A DNA stretch of 64,000 bases from Stutzerimonas stutzeri RCH2 (GCF_000327065.1 NC_019936.1:744001-808000), one strand, 5' to 3'. Positions 29,884-39,356 are shown, counted from the stretch's first letter. A program made the numbers and translations. Notes: generated by a model from the letters alone, not told the origin.

Positions 29884-31221
29884 TCAATCCAGGCCGAGTT
29901 TTTTCAAGCGATAACGCATCGAGCGGAAGGTCAGGCCGAGTCGCTGGGCTGCCGCTGTGCGGTTCCAGCGCGTTTCTTCGAGAGCCTGCATGATCAGCTT
30001 GCGCTCGATCTCTTCCAGGTGATCTTCCAGATTGTCGATTTGCGCCAGGCTGGCCTCGCCGTTCTCCGACGAGCCGGGGCTGTCGGCGAGGCGCAAGTCC
30101 CCGGCCTTGATCTCCTCCCCATCGCAGAGCGTATAGGCGCGCTCGAGCATGTTCTCCAGTTCGCGCACGTTGCCTGGGAAACGGTAGCTTTCCAGCTTGG
30201 CCAGGGCCTCAGGATGAAGATGGGCGATGCTGTCGCCGCATTCCTGGGCCAGGCGCCGGAGCATGGCATCGGCAAGCAGGCGGATGTCCTCGCGGCGCTC
30301 GCGTAGCGGCGGTACGCGCAGCTCGATCACGTTCAGGCGGTAGTACAGATCCTGGCGGAAGCGGCCCGCCGCGACCTCGGCGGCCAGGTCCTTGTGAGTC
30401 GCACAGAGGATGCGCACATCGACCATGACTTCTTGCGCGCCACCGACCGCACGAACGGCTTTCTCCTGAATGGCGCGCAGCAGCTTGACCTGCATCGGCA
30501 GTGGCAGATCCGCCACCTCATCGAGAAAGAGGGTGCCGCCACTGGCGGCCTGGAACAGGCCCGGCTTGTCCTCGATGGCGCCACTGAAACTGCCCTTCTT
30601 GTGGCCGAAGAACTCGCTTTCCATCAGCTCGGAAGGAATCGCCCCGCAGTTGACCGGCACGAAGGTTTTTTCGGCGCGTGGCCCTTGTTCGTGGATCAGG
30701 CGGGCCACCAGCTCCTTGCCGCTGCCGGATTCGCCGCTGATATACACCGGCGCCTGACTGCGCGCGAGCTTGCCGATCTGCTTGCGCAAGACCTTCATCG
30801 GCGGTGAGCCGCCCAGCAGCCGGCTGTCTACCGGCGCCTCCGTGGCCGGCGCACGCAGGCGCAGGGCAGTGCTGACCAGTTCGCGCAAGCGATTGAGGTC
30901 CACCGGTTTGGTGAGAAAGTCGAACGCACCGGCCTTGAGTGCGCCGATCGCGGTGTCCAGGCTGCCGTAGGCGGTGATCATCGCCACCGGCAGTTGCGGG
31001 TGCTGCTGCTGGATGTATTGCACCAGTTCCAGGCCGCTACCGTCAGGCAGGCGCATGTCGGTCAGGCACAGGTCGTAATGCTCGCGGGCCAGCAGTTCGC
31101 GCGCTTCCTTGAGATTGCGCGCGCTGCGGGTGTCGAGCTTCATGCGGCCGAGGGTGATTTCCAACAGCTCGCGAATATCCGGCTCGTCGTCGATGATCAG
31201 TGCTTTTTGGCGCGCGGTCAT
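29884..31221 (-). CDS. pilR: Type IV pilus response regulator PilR (sigma-54 activator)
   Basis: PilR is an NtrC-family activator that, when phosphorylated by PilS, drives sigma-54-dependent pilin transcription. The 445-residue protein has a receiver domain (acidic Asp11/Asp12, acceptor Asp55 in LCLTDMRLPDG), an AAA+ domain with Walker A GESGSGKE, and a Fis-type helix-turn-helix at the end (NRTAAAQRLGLTFRSMRYRLKKLG). The sigma-54 contact loop, normally GAFTGA, reads GSFSGA at residues 210-215 (codons 30577-30594), with Ser in place of the near-invariant Thr. ATG 31221 gives MTARQKALIIDDEPDIRELL, matching PilR; the frame opens 19 codons earlier without similarity. pilS lies 133 bases upstream on the same strand. 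The pilA target is not in the window. Confidence 0.96.
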   Translation of the reverse strand: MTARQKALIIDDEPDIRELLEITLGRMKLDTRSARNLKEARELLAREHYDLCLTDMRLPDGSGLELVQYIQQQHPQLPVAMITAYGSLDTAIGALKAGAFDFLTKPVDLNRLRELVSTALRLRAPATEAPVDSRLLGGSPPMKVLRKQIGKLARSQAPVYISGESGSGKELVARLIHEQGPRAEKTFVPVNCGAIPSELMESEFFGHKKGSFSGAIEDKPGLFQAASGGTLFLDEVADLPLPMQVKLLRAIQEKAVRAVGGAQEVMVDVRILCATHKDLAAEVAAGRFRQDLYYRLNVIELRVPPLRERREDIRLLADAMLRRLAQECGDSIAHLHPEALAKLESYRFPGNVRELENMLERAYTLCDGEEIKAGDLRLADSPGSSENGEASLAQIDNLEDHLEEIERKLIMQALEETRWNRTAAAQRLGLTFRSMRYRLKKLGLD

Positions 31222-31354
31222 GGTCCTGCTCTTGAAATTCGTGAAGCGGGTGTCGCCGCGAATGCGGCAGGCGAGCATGTTAACTCCCCGGAGGCCGCCG
31301 TGGCTGCCGCTTTGGTCGATGTGTGATGTGTTGCCAGCAACCGGTCCGCGCGGT

Positions 31355-32947
31355 TCAGCTCAGCTTGCGCGGGTGGGCAAAGACGATGCGGAAGCAGCTG
31401 CCCCCCTCGGGCCGTTCGCGATAATCCAGGCGCGCCTGGTTGCTCTCGCACAGCTCGCGCGAGAGGTAGAGTCCCAATCCGGTGCCCTTGCTTTCGGTAG
31501 TGAAAAAGGGCTCGAAAACGTTATGCAGCTGCTCGGTGGCGATGCCCGGCCCGTCATCGAGCACTTCGACGACGGGTAGATCGCTGGCTTCTTCGCGGTA
31601 CAGGCGCAGCCAGACCTGCGCGCGCCCATGTTGCTGGCCACTGTAGCGCAGGCCGTTCTGTACCAGGTTGGTGAGGACCTGGGTCAGCTGGTTGGGGTCC
31701 ATGCGCGTCTGCAGCGAACTGCCGATGGTTTCCAGATGCACCGTCTGCTGCGCATTGAGTCCCTGGCGATACTCGCTCACGAAACGGTGCAGCCAGTACT
31801 TGAGGTCGAGCAGCTGCGGCTCAGCCTGGCGCCGCCGGGAGAGTTGCAGGACGTTTTCGATCACCAGATTCATGCGCCGCGAGTGATCCTGGATGATCTG
31901 CGCCAGGCGCCGGTCGGGCCCGTCCAGCTCTTCGGATTCGTGGAGCAGCTGTGCGGCATGGCTGATGGCACCCAGTGGGTTGCGGATTTCATGGGCAATG
32001 CTGGCAGTGAGGCGGCCGAGCGAGGCGAGCTTGAGCTGTTGTGCCTTCTGCGCAATCTGCGAGGTGTCTTCGAGAAACACCAGCGTGTCCAGCTTGTTGC
32101 CGTGCTGAAGGGCGGCAAAACTCGGCTGGAGCGTCGGGCCGCCAGCGATGGCCTTGAAATTCCGTGGGCGCAGGGTCGGGTTGTCACGCCACTGTTGCAG
32201 TGCCTTGAGCAGGTCGGGGCAGCGCGGCGCCAGGCGTTCGCCAGCCAGCGAGTCCTGGCCGAGCAGCTGTAACGCGCCCTGGTTGGCGAGCAGGACGCGC
32301 TCCTGGGGGTCCAGGACCATGATGCCGGTGCGCATGCGCTGGAGAATCAGTGCGTTGAGGGCCTCGAGATTGGCGACCTCTTCGGCACGTTGGCGTGCCA
32401 GCGTCTCGCTGACCTGCAGGCGCCTCGTCAGCCCTTGCACAAGCAACGCCGCGGCAAAGCACAGCGTGCCGAGCGCGCCGGCCTGCACGTACTGGCTGCT
32501 CGCTTCCGGGCGGCTCACGCTGAGGTAGAAGGTCAGATAGATCAGTCCGGTCGCCGCCACCGCGGCGATGAAGAAGCCGACCCTGCCACGCAGCAGGATG
32601 TTGGCGATGGCGACGGCGACGATCAGCAGGTTGCCGATGCCACTCGGCGTGCCGCCTCCGAAATAGAACAGTCCCGACAGCAGGATCACGTCCATCAACG
32701 CCAGGCCAAGCACGGACAGATCGCGCTCGGGGCTTTGCACCAACACGGCGACCAGCATGTTGAGGATCAGGTAGAGCCATGCGCCATACTGGAACAGCTG
32801 CGGATTGCTCATCTGCAGCAGGTCGTTGTGCAGGTCGGCGCTGATCAGCAGGACCAGCGCGAGGCCGATGGTCAGGCGATAGAGGTGATACAGGCGAAGG
32901 ATTCGCCGTCCCTGGTCGCCGAAGAAGGTGAGGTTTTCAGCGCCCAC
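31355..32947 (-). CDS. pilS: Type IV pilus sensor kinase PilS
   Basis: PilS is a polar inner-membrane histidine kinase that senses pilin in the membrane and controls PilR phosphorylation. The 530-residue protein has a short N-terminus (VGAENLTFFGDQGRRILRLYHLYRL), six membrane helices (about 25-190), a PAS-like domain (about 205-300), the HisKA domain with His319 in SIAHEIRNPLGAISHAAQLL, and an HATPase domain with NLVQNGLRYS, DDGPGIA and GTGLGLYLSREL. The start is GTG at 32947: the length and N-terminus match PilS, and longer frames run into the upstream gene. The start lies inside the end of the preceding small gene (11-base overlap), implying coupled translation. Confidence 0.95.
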   Translation of the reverse strand: MGAENLTFFGDQGRRILRLYHLYRLTIGLALVLLISADLHNDLLQMSNPQLFQYGAWLYLILNMLVAVLVQSPERDLSVLGLALMDVILLSGLFYFGGGTPSGIGNLLIVAVAIANILLRGRVGFFIAAVAATGLIYLTFYLSVSRPEASSQYVQAGALGTLCFAAALLVQGLTRRLQVSETLARQRAEEVANLEALNALILQRMRTGIMVLDPQERVLLANQGALQLLGQDSLAGERLAPRCPDLLKALQQWRDNPTLRPRNFKAIAGGPTLQPSFAALQHGNKLDTLVFLEDTSQIAQKAQQLKLASLGRLTASIAHEIRNPLGAISHAAQLLHESEELDGPDRRLAQIIQDHSRRMNLVIENVLQLSRRRQAEPQLLDLKYWLHRFVSEYRQGLNAQQTVHLETIGSSLQTRMDPNQLTQVLTNLVQNGLRYSGQQHGRAQVWLRLYREEASDLPVVEVLDDGPGIATEQLHNVFEPFFTTESKGTGLGLYLSRELCESNQARLDYRERPEGGSCFRIVFAHPRKLS

Positions 32948-33170
32948 CAGTGTTGCTGTCCTGCTCCAGGTGAGCGCGGCTGCAATACCAGCGGTCCTGC
33001 GACTGTAGCGCCTGGTCCTGAGGTACGTGTACGCCGCACTGGGCGCAGCGGACCATCGGCAGGGTGGTCTGGTGCGGCTTTGCCGCTGCCTTCTTTTGCA
33101 CAAGGCGGCGCCAGAGCCAGAACGCCGCGGCGATCAGCGCGATCCAGAACAGCAGTCGAAACAGCCCCAT
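32937..33170 (-). CDS. PP0621 family small membrane protein with four-cysteine motif
   Basis: This 77-residue protein has an N-terminal membrane helix (about residues 3-20, LFRLLFWIALIAAAFWLW), a basic segment and a short C-terminal zinc-ribbon-like part with CAQC and a downstream WYCS plus His (AHLEQDS). The family, found upstream of pilS in pseudomonads, has no known function. Its ribosome binding site AGGAAGGA is strong and its stop lies 11 bases inside pilS, so it probably sets the translation rate of the sensor. It is the first gene of the pilS-pilR unit, separated from bamD by 112 bases that hold a CCAGGG/CCCTGG hairpin. Confidence 0.85.
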   Translation of the reverse strand: MGLFRLLFWIALIAAAFWLWRRLVQKKAAAKPHQTTLPMVRCAQCGVHVPQDQALQSQDRWYCSRAHLEQDSNTGGR

Positions 33171-33282
33171 ATCGATTCCTTCCTGTTAAGCGTGGCGATC
33201 GGCCCAGCCAGGGCCGACCCTGGCCCTTGGTAGCGCAGGCGCCGCGCGGTGTACATGTCGCTCCGGCGCCAGGTTAGCGTTC

Positions 33283-34272
33283 TCAGTCGAACAGGCCGAA
33301 GGTCAGGCGGCTCCACCAGGAGCGTTTCTGCTCCTGCTGCTCTACGTCCTTGAGCACCGGGCGTAGCTCTTCAGGCAGGTCGCGAGAGGCATTTTCGTAC
33401 TGGCGCAGTACGTCGCGGTTGGCGCGCGACGCGTCCGGACGCGGCGTTTCGCCTTCGATGAGGCCAAGAGTGGCCTTGCTCAGCCAGCTGCGGTTGTCGT
33501 CTTCTGTCTCGACAGGGGTGAACTTGCCACCTTCCAGCGTGGCATGGTCGGGATAGTTGAGCTGCAGGGTCTTCAGGCTGGTATCGGCCAGGTCATCGAG
33601 GCCAAGGCGCTGATAGGCTTCGGTCATCACGGCCAGGCCGTCGGCCACGGCGGGCGTGCTCTGGAAGTTCTCAACCACATAGCGGCCGCGGTTGGCCGCG
33701 GCGACATAGGCCTGGCGCTTGAGGTAGTAGTGGGCGACATGAATCTCGTTGGCCGCCAGCAGGTTGCGCAGGTAGATCATGCGCGCCTTGGCGTCCGGTG
33801 AGTAACGGCTGTTGGGATAGCGGCTGGTGAGCTGGGCAAACTCGTTGAACGAGTCGCGCGCCGCACCCGGGTCGCGCTTGGTCATGTCCAGCGGCAGGAA
33901 GCGGGCGAGCAGACCGCGATCCTGATCGAACGAGGCCAGGCCCTTCAGGTAGTAGGCGTAGTCGACGTTGGGGTGCTGCGGATGCAGGCGAATGAAACGC
34001 TCTGCCGCCGAGCGTGCGGCTTCTGGCTCGACGTTACGGTAATAGGCGTAGATCAGCTCGAGTTGCGCCTGCTCGGCGAAGCGACCGAAGGGATAGCGTG
34101 ACTCCAGTGCCTTGAGTTTGCTGATGGCGCTGGTGTAGCTCTTGTTGTCCAGGTCGGCCTGTGCTTGCTGGTACAGCTCGACTTCACCCAGATTCTCGTC
34201 GACGGTTTCATTGGATGAACAGGCGGCGGTGAGGGCGAGAATGGCGATCAGCAGCAGGTGTTTCACTTGCAT
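33283..34272 (-). CDS. bamD: Outer membrane assembly lipoprotein BamD (ComL)
   Basis: BamD is the essential lipoprotein of the BAM complex that inserts beta-barrel proteins into the outer membrane. The 329-residue precursor has a lipoprotein signal peptide with lipobox LTAAC and lipidated Cys18, followed by TPR repeats ([73 protein letters not shown]). The C-terminal 80 residues extend beyond the E. coli protein (245 residues) and are acidic and low complexity, as in other pseudomonads. ATG 34272 is chosen at the signal peptide; the open frame upstream covers the divergent rluD promoter. It is transcribed away from rluD. Confidence 0.95.
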   Translation of the reverse strand: MQVKHLLLIAILALTAACSSNETVDENLGEVELYQQAQADLDNKSYTSAISKLKALESRYPFGRFAEQAQLELIYAYYRNVEPEAARSAAERFIRLHPQHPNVDYAYYLKGLASFDQDRGLLARFLPLDMTKRDPGAARDSFNEFAQLTSRYPNSRYSPDAKARMIYLRNLLAANEIHVAHYYLKRQAYVAAANRGRYVVENFQSTPAVADGLAVMTEAYQRLGLDDLADTSLKTLQLNYPDHATLEGGKFTPVETEDDNRSWLSKATLGLIEGETPRPDASRANRDVLRQYENASRDLPEELRPVLKDVEQQEQKRSWWSRLTFGLFD

Positions 34273-34320
34273 GGCGGCTTGCGTCCCTGTGACGGCTGGC
34301 TGTCTCGCGCGGAGCCGTCC

Positions 34321-34329
34321 TGTTATGAT
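34321..34329 (+). promoter_or_regulatory. Candidate extended -10 promoter of rluD
   Basis: TGTTATGAT (TATGAT at 34324-34329 with TG three bases upstream) lies in the 205-base gap between divergent bamD and rluD. No clear -35 is present. It would give a leader of roughly 140 bases before rluD. Confidence 0.4.
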
Positions 34330-34477
34330 GAGCGCCCCGGTGCGCCGGGACAAAGACGCCGTATTTAAACACAAGCGTGTAGCCGAAACCAAAGGCCGCT
34401 CCGCCATCTGCGGTCCCCGGGTCCGTCCGTTACCAGCGGATGTCACCTGCCTCTCTCAGACGAACCTATCTCGCCGT

Positions 34478-35452
34478 ATGTCCACGACTTCCAAACAGGC
34501 CATCCAACTCCATGCCGAGGTGCCGTTTGACCTTGGCGGGCAACGTCTCGATCAGGTCGCGGCGCAGCTCTTTTCCGAACACTCGCGCTCGCGTCTTGCC
34601 GCCTGGATCAAGGATGGTCTGCTGACCGTAGATGGCGCCGTGCTGCGTCCCCGTGACACCGTGCATGCGGGGGCCGTGCTCGAATTGAATGCCGAGCAGC
34701 AGGCACAAGGCGAGTGGGTGGCGCAGGATATTCCGCTCGAGATCGTCTATGAGGATGATCAGATTCTGGTGATCGACAAGCCCGCCGGGCTTGTTGTGCA
34801 CCCTGCGGCCGGGCATGCCGACGGTACGCTGCTCAACGCGCTGCTGCACCATGTTCCTGGGCTGATCAACGTACCGCGTGCCGGCATCGTCCACCGCCTG
34901 GACAAGGACACCACCGGCTTGATGGTGGTCGCCAAGACCCTGCAGGCGCAGACGCGCCTGGTCGAGCAGTTGCAGGCGCGCAGCGTCAGTCGCATCTACG
35001 AGGCGATCGTCATCGGCGTGATCATCACCGGTGGCACCATCGATGCTCCGATCGGCCGTCACGGCCAGCAGCGCCAGCGTATGGCGGTGGTCGAAGGCGG
35101 CAAGCCGGCGGTCAGTCATTACCGCGTGCTGGAACGCTTCCGCTCGCATACCCATGTTCGGGTCAAGCTGGAGACCGGGCGTACTCACCAGATCCGCGTG
35201 CACATGCCCCATCTTGGCTATCCGCTGGTGGGTGATCCGCTGTATGCCGGGCGTTTCCGCATTCCGCCAGCGGCGAATCCGACCCTGGTGCAGACGCTTC
35301 GCGAGTTCCCGCGGCAGGCGCTGCATGCGCGCTTCCTCGAGCTCGATCATCCCGTGACCGGGCAGAGGATGAAGTGGGAGTCGCCGCTGCCGGACGACTT
35401 CGTCTGGTTGCTCACTCTGCTACAACAGGACCGCGAGGCCTTCGTCGGGTGA
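34478..35452 (+). CDS. rluD: 23S rRNA pseudouridine synthase RluD
   Basis: RluD makes pseudouridines 1911, 1915 and 1917 in helix 69 of 23S rRNA, important for subunit joining and termination. The 324-residue protein has an N-terminal S4 RNA-binding domain (about 18-80, GGQRLDQVAAQLFSEHSRSR) and the RsuA/RluD catalytic domain with HRLDKDTTG containing the catalytic Asp142. Later conserved segments are RTHQIRVHMPHLGYPLVGDPLY and the LHARFLELDHP core. ATG 34478 gives MSTTSKQAIQLHAEV; upstream frame extension has no similarity. Its stop overlaps the pgeF GTG start (GTGA), so the genes are coupled. The neighbour order bamD / rluD-pgeF-clpB is conserved in pseudomonads. Confidence 0.97.
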   Translation: MSTTSKQAIQLHAEVPFDLGGQRLDQVAAQLFSEHSRSRLAAWIKDGLLTVDGAVLRPRDTVHAGAVLELNAEQQAQGEWVAQDIPLEIVYEDDQILVIDKPAGLVVHPAAGHADGTLLNALLHHVPGLINVPRAGIVHRLDKDTTGLMVVAKTLQAQTRLVEQLQARSVSRIYEAIVIGVIITGGTIDAPIGRHGQQRQRMAVVEGGKPAVSHYRVLERFRSHTHVRVKLETGRTHQIRVHMPHLGYPLVGDPLYAGRFRIPPAANPTLVQTLREFPRQALHARFLELDHPVTGQRMKWESPLPDDFVWLLTLLQQDREAFVG

Positions 35453-36186
35453 GCGGCTGGGGCGAGGACTGGCTCGTGCCTGAGTGGCCTGCTCCGGCCA
35501 ATGTCCGCGCCTGTGTGACCACGCGTCGAGGCGGCGTCAGCGTTGCGCCGTTCGACAGCTTCAACCTCGGCGATCACGTCGGCGACGATCCGGTGGCAGT
35601 ATCCTGGAACCGGCAGCATCTGCGCGACACGCTCGGCTGTGAACCCATCTGGTTGGCACAGGTGCATTCGAACATGGCTGTTCACGCGGCTCCCGGGACC
35701 TGCGTGACTGCCGACGCCAGCTGGAGCGAGACGCCGGGCCAGGCCTGCGCGGTGCTGACTGCCGACTGCCTGCCGGTGTTGTTCTGTGATCGTGCTGGAA
35801 CCCGTGTTGCGGCTGCACACGCGGGCTGGCGGGGGCTGGCAGGCGGCATTCTCGAAGCAACGCTCGAGGCATTGGCGATTCCTGCCGACCAGGTGCTCGT
35901 CTGGCTGGGGCCGGCGATCGGACCAGCGGCATTCGAGATCGGTCCCGAGGTGCGTGAGGCATTCCTGGCACGGCATCCAGCCGCTGCCGCGGCCTTTTTG
36001 CCAAGCGTCAACGCCGGGCGTTTCATGGCGGACCTCTACCAGCTTGCACGTCTCCGTCTGGCGGCTTTCGGCGTTCATGCAGTCTACGGTGGCGGGCTGT
36101 GCAGCTTCAGCGATGCGCGTTTCTACTCCTACCGTCGTGCCGCGCGCACCGGGCGCTTCGCCAGCCTGATCTGGCTGGCGCCATAA
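35449..36186 (+). CDS. pgeF: Peptidoglycan editing factor PgeF (YfiH, laccase-domain family)
   Basis: PgeF-family proteins (Cu-oxidase_4/DUF152) remove mis-incorporated L-Ser from peptidoglycan precursors in E. coli, and relatives have purine nucleoside phosphorylase or deaminase activity. The 245-residue protein starts at GTG 35449 (VSGWGEDWLVPEWPAP), overlapping the rluD stop by four bases. Conserved metal-site segments are visible: TRRGGVS near the N-terminus, QVHS, LTADCLPVLFCD with its Cys, and AAAHAGWRGLAGGI with the His ligand, then the C-terminal CSFSDARFYSYRR. No signal peptide is present. A divergent reading frame upstream of the GTG overlaps rluD and is not used. Confidence 0.93.
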   Translation: MSGWGEDWLVPEWPAPANVRACVTTRRGGVSVAPFDSFNLGDHVGDDPVAVSWNRQHLRDTLGCEPIWLAQVHSNMAVHAAPGTCVTADASWSETPGQACAVLTADCLPVLFCDRAGTRVAAAHAGWRGLAGGILEATLEALAIPADQVLVWLGPAIGPAAFEIGPEVREAFLARHPAAAAAFLPSVNAGRFMADLYQLARLRLAAFGVHAVYGGGLCSFSDARFYSYRRAARTGRFASLIWLAP

Positions 36187-36254
36187 TTCGTCCCGTCACG
36201 GGCGACCGGCAGTGACTCTGCGGTCCGGGCATGACATGCATCAATGTCATCCGC

Positions 36255-36283
36255 CTTGAATCCTCAACAATCATCCTCATCTA
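36255..36283 (+). promoter_or_regulatory. Sigma-32 (RpoH) type heat-shock promoter of clpB
   Basis: CTTGAA (36255-36260), a 14-base spacer and CCTCATCTA (36275-36283). The RpoH consensus is CTTGAA-N13-17-CCCCATNTA, so only one conserved base differs. It lies 69 bases before the clpB start, where a heat-shock promoter is expected. Confidence 0.78.
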
Positions 36284-36352
36284 TGCTGCATCTCGCGGGT
36301 TTATGTGGCGCGATTCACGGTGCCGGCCCGCTCTACTTGAGGATGAATATCC

Positions 36353-38917
36353 ATGCGTATCGATCGATTGACCAGCAAGCTGCAGCTTGCGCTCTCCGAT
36401 GCCCAATCCATTGCTGTCGGCCTGGATCACCCCGCCATCGAACCACTGCACCTGATGCAGGCATTGCTGGAGCAGCAGGGCGGGTCGATCAAGCCGTTGC
36501 TGATGCAGGTTGGCTTTGACATTGCAGCTTTGCGTCAGGCTTTGACCAAGGAGCTCGACCAGCTGCCCAAGCTGCAGAACCCCACTGGCGACATGAACCT
36601 GTCGCAGGATCTTGCCCGCCTGCTCAATCAGGCCGATCGTCTCGCGCAGCAGAAGGGCGACCAGTACATTTCCAGCGAGCTGGTGCTGCTTGCCGCGCTG
36701 GACAGCAATACCCGTCTGGGCAAGTTGCTGCTGGCTCAGGGTGTCAGCAAGAAGGCGCTGGAAAATGCGATCAACAACCTGCGCGGTGGCGATGCGGTCA
36801 ATGATCCCAATGCCGAGGAGTCGCGGCAGGCGCTGGACAAGTACACCGTCGACATGACCAAGCGCGCCGAAGACGGCAAGCTCGATCCGGTGATTGGTCG
36901 CGACGACGAAATCCGCCGCACCATCCAGGTCCTGCAGCGGCGCACCAAGAACAACCCGGTGCTGATCGGCGAGCCCGGCGTGGGCAAGACCGCCATCGTC
37001 GAGGGGCTGGCGCAGCGCATCGTCAACGGTGAAGTGCCGGACGGGCTGAAGGACAAGCGCCTGCTGGCGCTGGATATGGGTTCGCTGATCGCCGGTGCCA
37101 AGTTCCGTGGCGAGTTCGAGGAACGCCTCAAGGCCGTGCTCAACGACCTGTCCAAGCAGGAAGGCCGCGTAATCCTGTTCATCGACGAGCTGCATACCAT
37201 GGTCGGCGCCGGCAAGGCCGAGGGCGCCATGGATGCGGGCAACATGCTCAAGCCCGCTCTGGCGCGTGGCGAGCTGCACTGCGTCGGGGCTACGACGCTC
37301 GACGAATACCGCCAGTACATCGAAAAAGACGCCGCGCTGGAGCGGCGCTTTCAGAAGGTACTGGTCGACGAACCGAGCGAGGAGGACACCATCGCCATCC
37401 TCCGTGGCCTCAAGGAGCGCTACGAGGTACACCACGGGGTGACCATCACCGATGGCGCGATCATCGCAGCGGCGAAGCTCAGCCATCGCTACATCACTGA
37501 TCGTCAGCTGCCGGACAAGGCCATCGACCTGATCGACGAGGCCGCCAGCCGCATTCGCATGGAGATCGACTCCAAGCCTGAAGAGCTCGATCGCCTGGAT
37601 CGCCGCCTGATCCAGCTGAAGATCGAGCGCGAGGCGCTGAAGAAGGAAGACGACGAGGCCACCAAGAAGCGCCTGGCCAAGCTGGAAGACGACATTGCCA
37701 AGCTGGCGCGCGAATACGCCGATCTGGAAGAGATCTGGAAGTCGGAGAAGGCCGAGGTGCAGGGCTCGGCACAGATCCAGCAGAAGATCGAGCAGGCCAA
37801 GGCCGAGCTCGAGGCGGCGAGGCGCAAGGGTGATCTGGCGCGCATGGCCGAGTTGCAGTACGGCATTATTCCTGACCTCGAGCGCAGCCTGGAGATGGTC
37901 GACCAGCACGGCAAGAAGGAGAACCAGCTGCTGCGAAACAAGGTGACCGACGAGGAGATCGCCGAGGTGGTCTCAAAGTGGACCGGCATTCCGGTGTCGA
38001 AGATGCTCGAAGGTGAGCGCGACAAACTGCTGCGCATGGAAGACATGCTGCACACCCGCGTTATCGGCCAGCATGAGGCGGTCGTCGCTGTGTCCAATGC
38101 TGTGCGCCGCTCGCGTGCCGGGTTGGCTGATCCGAACCGGCCGAGTGGCTCGTTCCTCTTCCTCGGCCCGACCGGGGTCGGCAAGACCGAGCTGTGCAAG
38201 GCACTGGCCGAGTTCCTCTTCGATACCGAGGAGGCGATGATCCGCATCGACATGTCCGAGTTCATGGAGAAGCATTCGGTTGCCCGCCTGATCGGTGCGC
38301 CGCCGGGTTACGTCGGCTACGAGGAGGGTGGCTACCTGACCGAAGCGGTACGCCGTAAGCCGTACTCGGTGGTGCTGATGGACGAAGTGGAGAAGGCCCA
38401 TCCGGACGTCTTCAACGTGCTGCTGCAGGTGCTCGAGGATGGCCGTCTGACCGATAGCCACGGCCGGACGGTGGATTTCAAGAACACCGTGATCGTGATG
38501 ACCTCGAACCTCGGGTCGACACAGATCCAGGAGCTGGTCGGTGACCCCGGTGCGCAACGGGCTGCGGTGATGGACGCGGTGGCTCATCATTTCCGGCCGG
38601 AGTTCATCAACCGCATCGACGAGGTGGTGGTGTTCGATCCGCTCGGCCGCGAGCAGATCGCCGGCATCGCCGATATTCAGCTTGGGCGCCTGCGCAAGCG
38701 TCTGGCCGAGCGCGAGCTGAGTCTGGAGCTCAGTCAAGAGGCAATGGACAAGCTGATCGCCGTCGGCTACGACCCGGTCTATGGGGCGCGGCCGCTCAAG
38801 CGCGCAATCCAGCGCTGGATCGAGAACCCGCTGGCGCAGCAGATCCTCTCGGGTCAGTTTGCGCCGGGCAGCAGCGTCAAGGCGCGGGTCGAGGGCGAGC
38901 AGATCGTTTTCGACTGA
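36353..38917 (+). CDS. clpB: Protein disaggregase ClpB
   Basis: ClpB is a hexameric AAA+ chaperone that, with DnaK, threads proteins out of heat-induced aggregates. The 854-residue protein has the N-terminal repeat domain (1-145), AAA-1 with Walker A GEPGVGKT at residues 206-213 and pore-loop [12 protein letters not shown], the coiled-coil middle domain (about 400-525), and AAA-2 with Walker A GPTGVGKT at 605-612 and Walker [12 protein letters not shown]. The pore-loop GYVGYEEGG follows in AAA-2. No IGF/IGL ClpP-binding loop is seen, as expected for ClpB. ATG 36353 follows TGAGGA. Regulation is likely by sigma-32 from the promoter at 36255-36283. Confidence 0.98.
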   Translation: MRIDRLTSKLQLALSDAQSIAVGLDHPAIEPLHLMQALLEQQGGSIKPLLMQVGFDIAALRQALTKELDQLPKLQNPTGDMNLSQDLARLLNQADRLAQQKGDQYISSELVLLAALDSNTRLGKLLLAQGVSKKALENAINNLRGGDAVNDPNAEESRQALDKYTVDMTKRAEDGKLDPVIGRDDEIRRTIQVLQRRTKNNPVLIGEPGVGKTAIVEGLAQRIVNGEVPDGLKDKRLLALDMGSLIAGAKFRGEFEERLKAVLNDLSKQEGRVILFIDELHTMVGAGKAEGAMDAGNMLKPALARGELHCVGATTLDEYRQYIEKDAALERRFQKVLVDEPSEEDTIAILRGLKERYEVHHGVTITDGAIIAAAKLSHRYITDRQLPDKAIDLIDEAASRIRMEIDSKPEELDRLDRRLIQLKIEREALKKEDDEATKKRLAKLEDDIAKLAREYADLEEIWKSEKAEVQGSAQIQQKIEQAKAELEAARRKGDLARMAELQYGIIPDLERSLEMVDQHGKKENQLLRNKVTDEEIAEVVSKWTGIPVSKMLEGERDKLLRMEDMLHTRVIGQHEAVVAVSNAVRRSRAGLADPNRPSGSFLFLGPTGVGKTELCKALAEFLFDTEEAMIRIDMSEFMEKHSVARLIGAPPGYVGYEEGGYLTEAVRRKPYSVVLMDEVEKAHPDVFNVLLQVLEDGRLTDSHGRTVDFKNTVIVMTSNLGSTQIQELVGDPGAQRAAVMDAVAHHFRPEFINRIDEVVVFDPLGREQIAGIADIQLGRLRKRLAERELSLELSQEAMDKLIAVGYDPVYGARPLKRAIQRWIENPLAQQILSGQFAPGSSVKARVEGEQIVFD

Positions 38918-39033
38918 GCAATGTAGCGACCCTGGGGGGTGGAATCATCCCCACAGGTCATGCCTGGCAGCGCAGTGTTTTCGCCGAACCGCGGGGTGAA
39001 CGCAAAGTGTTGTAAGGAATCGCATTTTTAGGG

Positions 39034-39061
39034 TTGACAGGCGAGCCGGGAACCGTAAAAT
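39034..39061 (+). promoter_or_regulatory. Strong sigma-70 promoter of the tRNA-Asn-Pro-Lys operon
   Basis: Consensus TTGACA (39034-39039), a 16-base spacer and TAAAAT (39056-39061), followed directly by the GC-rich GGCGCGCC. A GC-rich discriminator next to a strong promoter is typical of stable-RNA genes under stringent control. tRNA-Asn starts 53 bases after the -10. Confidence 0.82.
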
Positions 39062-39113
39062 GGCGCGCCTCTGAGGCGGTAACGTAACGCCAAAGAGCTG
39101 GAATTGAAGTCGT

Positions 39114-39189
39114 TCCGCGATAGCTCAGTCGGTAGAGCAAATGACTGTTAATCATTGGGTCCCAGGTTCGAGTCCTGGTCGCGGAGCCA
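39114..39189 (+). tRNA. tRNA-Asn (anticodon GTT)
   Basis: This is a 76-base tRNA with encoded CCA. The acceptor stem is TCCGCGA/TCGCGGA, with discriminator G and CCA. The D arm contains AGCTCAGTCGGTAGAGC, the anticodon loop is CTGTTAA with anticodon GTT, and the T arm contains GGTTCGAGTCC. It is the first gene of a three-tRNA transcript. Confidence 0.97.
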
Positions 39190-39198
39190 AATTCCAAT

Positions 39199-39275
39199 CG
39201 GGGTATAGCGCAGTCCGGTAGCGCGCCTGCTTTGGGAGCAGGATGTCGGGAGTTCGAATCCCCCTACCCCGACCA
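39199..39275 (+). tRNA. tRNA-Pro (anticodon TGG)
   Basis: This is a 77-base tRNA with encoded CCA. The acceptor stem is CGGGGTA/TACCCCG, with discriminator A. The D arm contains AGCGCAGTCCGGTAGCGC, the anticodon stem-loop is CCTGC-TTTGGGA-GCAGG with anticodon TGG, and the T arm contains AGTTCGAATC. It starts nine bases after tRNA-Asn. Confidence 0.97.
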
Positions 39276-39280
39276 TTTTT

Positions 39281-39356
39281 GGGTCGTTAGCTCAGTTGGT
39301 AGAGCAGTTGGCTTTTAACCAATTGGTCGTAGGTTCGAATCCTACACGACCCACCA
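39281..39356 (+). tRNA. tRNA-Lys (anticodon TTT)
   Basis: This is a 76-base tRNA with encoded CCA. The acceptor stem is GGGTCGT/ACGACCC, with discriminator A. The D arm contains AGCTCAGTTGGTAGAGC, the anticodon loop is CTTTTAA with anticodon TTT, and the T arm contains GGTTCGAATCC. It is the last tRNA of the operon and is followed by a strong terminator. No integrase or duplicated 3' end (attachment-site remnant) is seen next to it. Confidence 0.97.
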
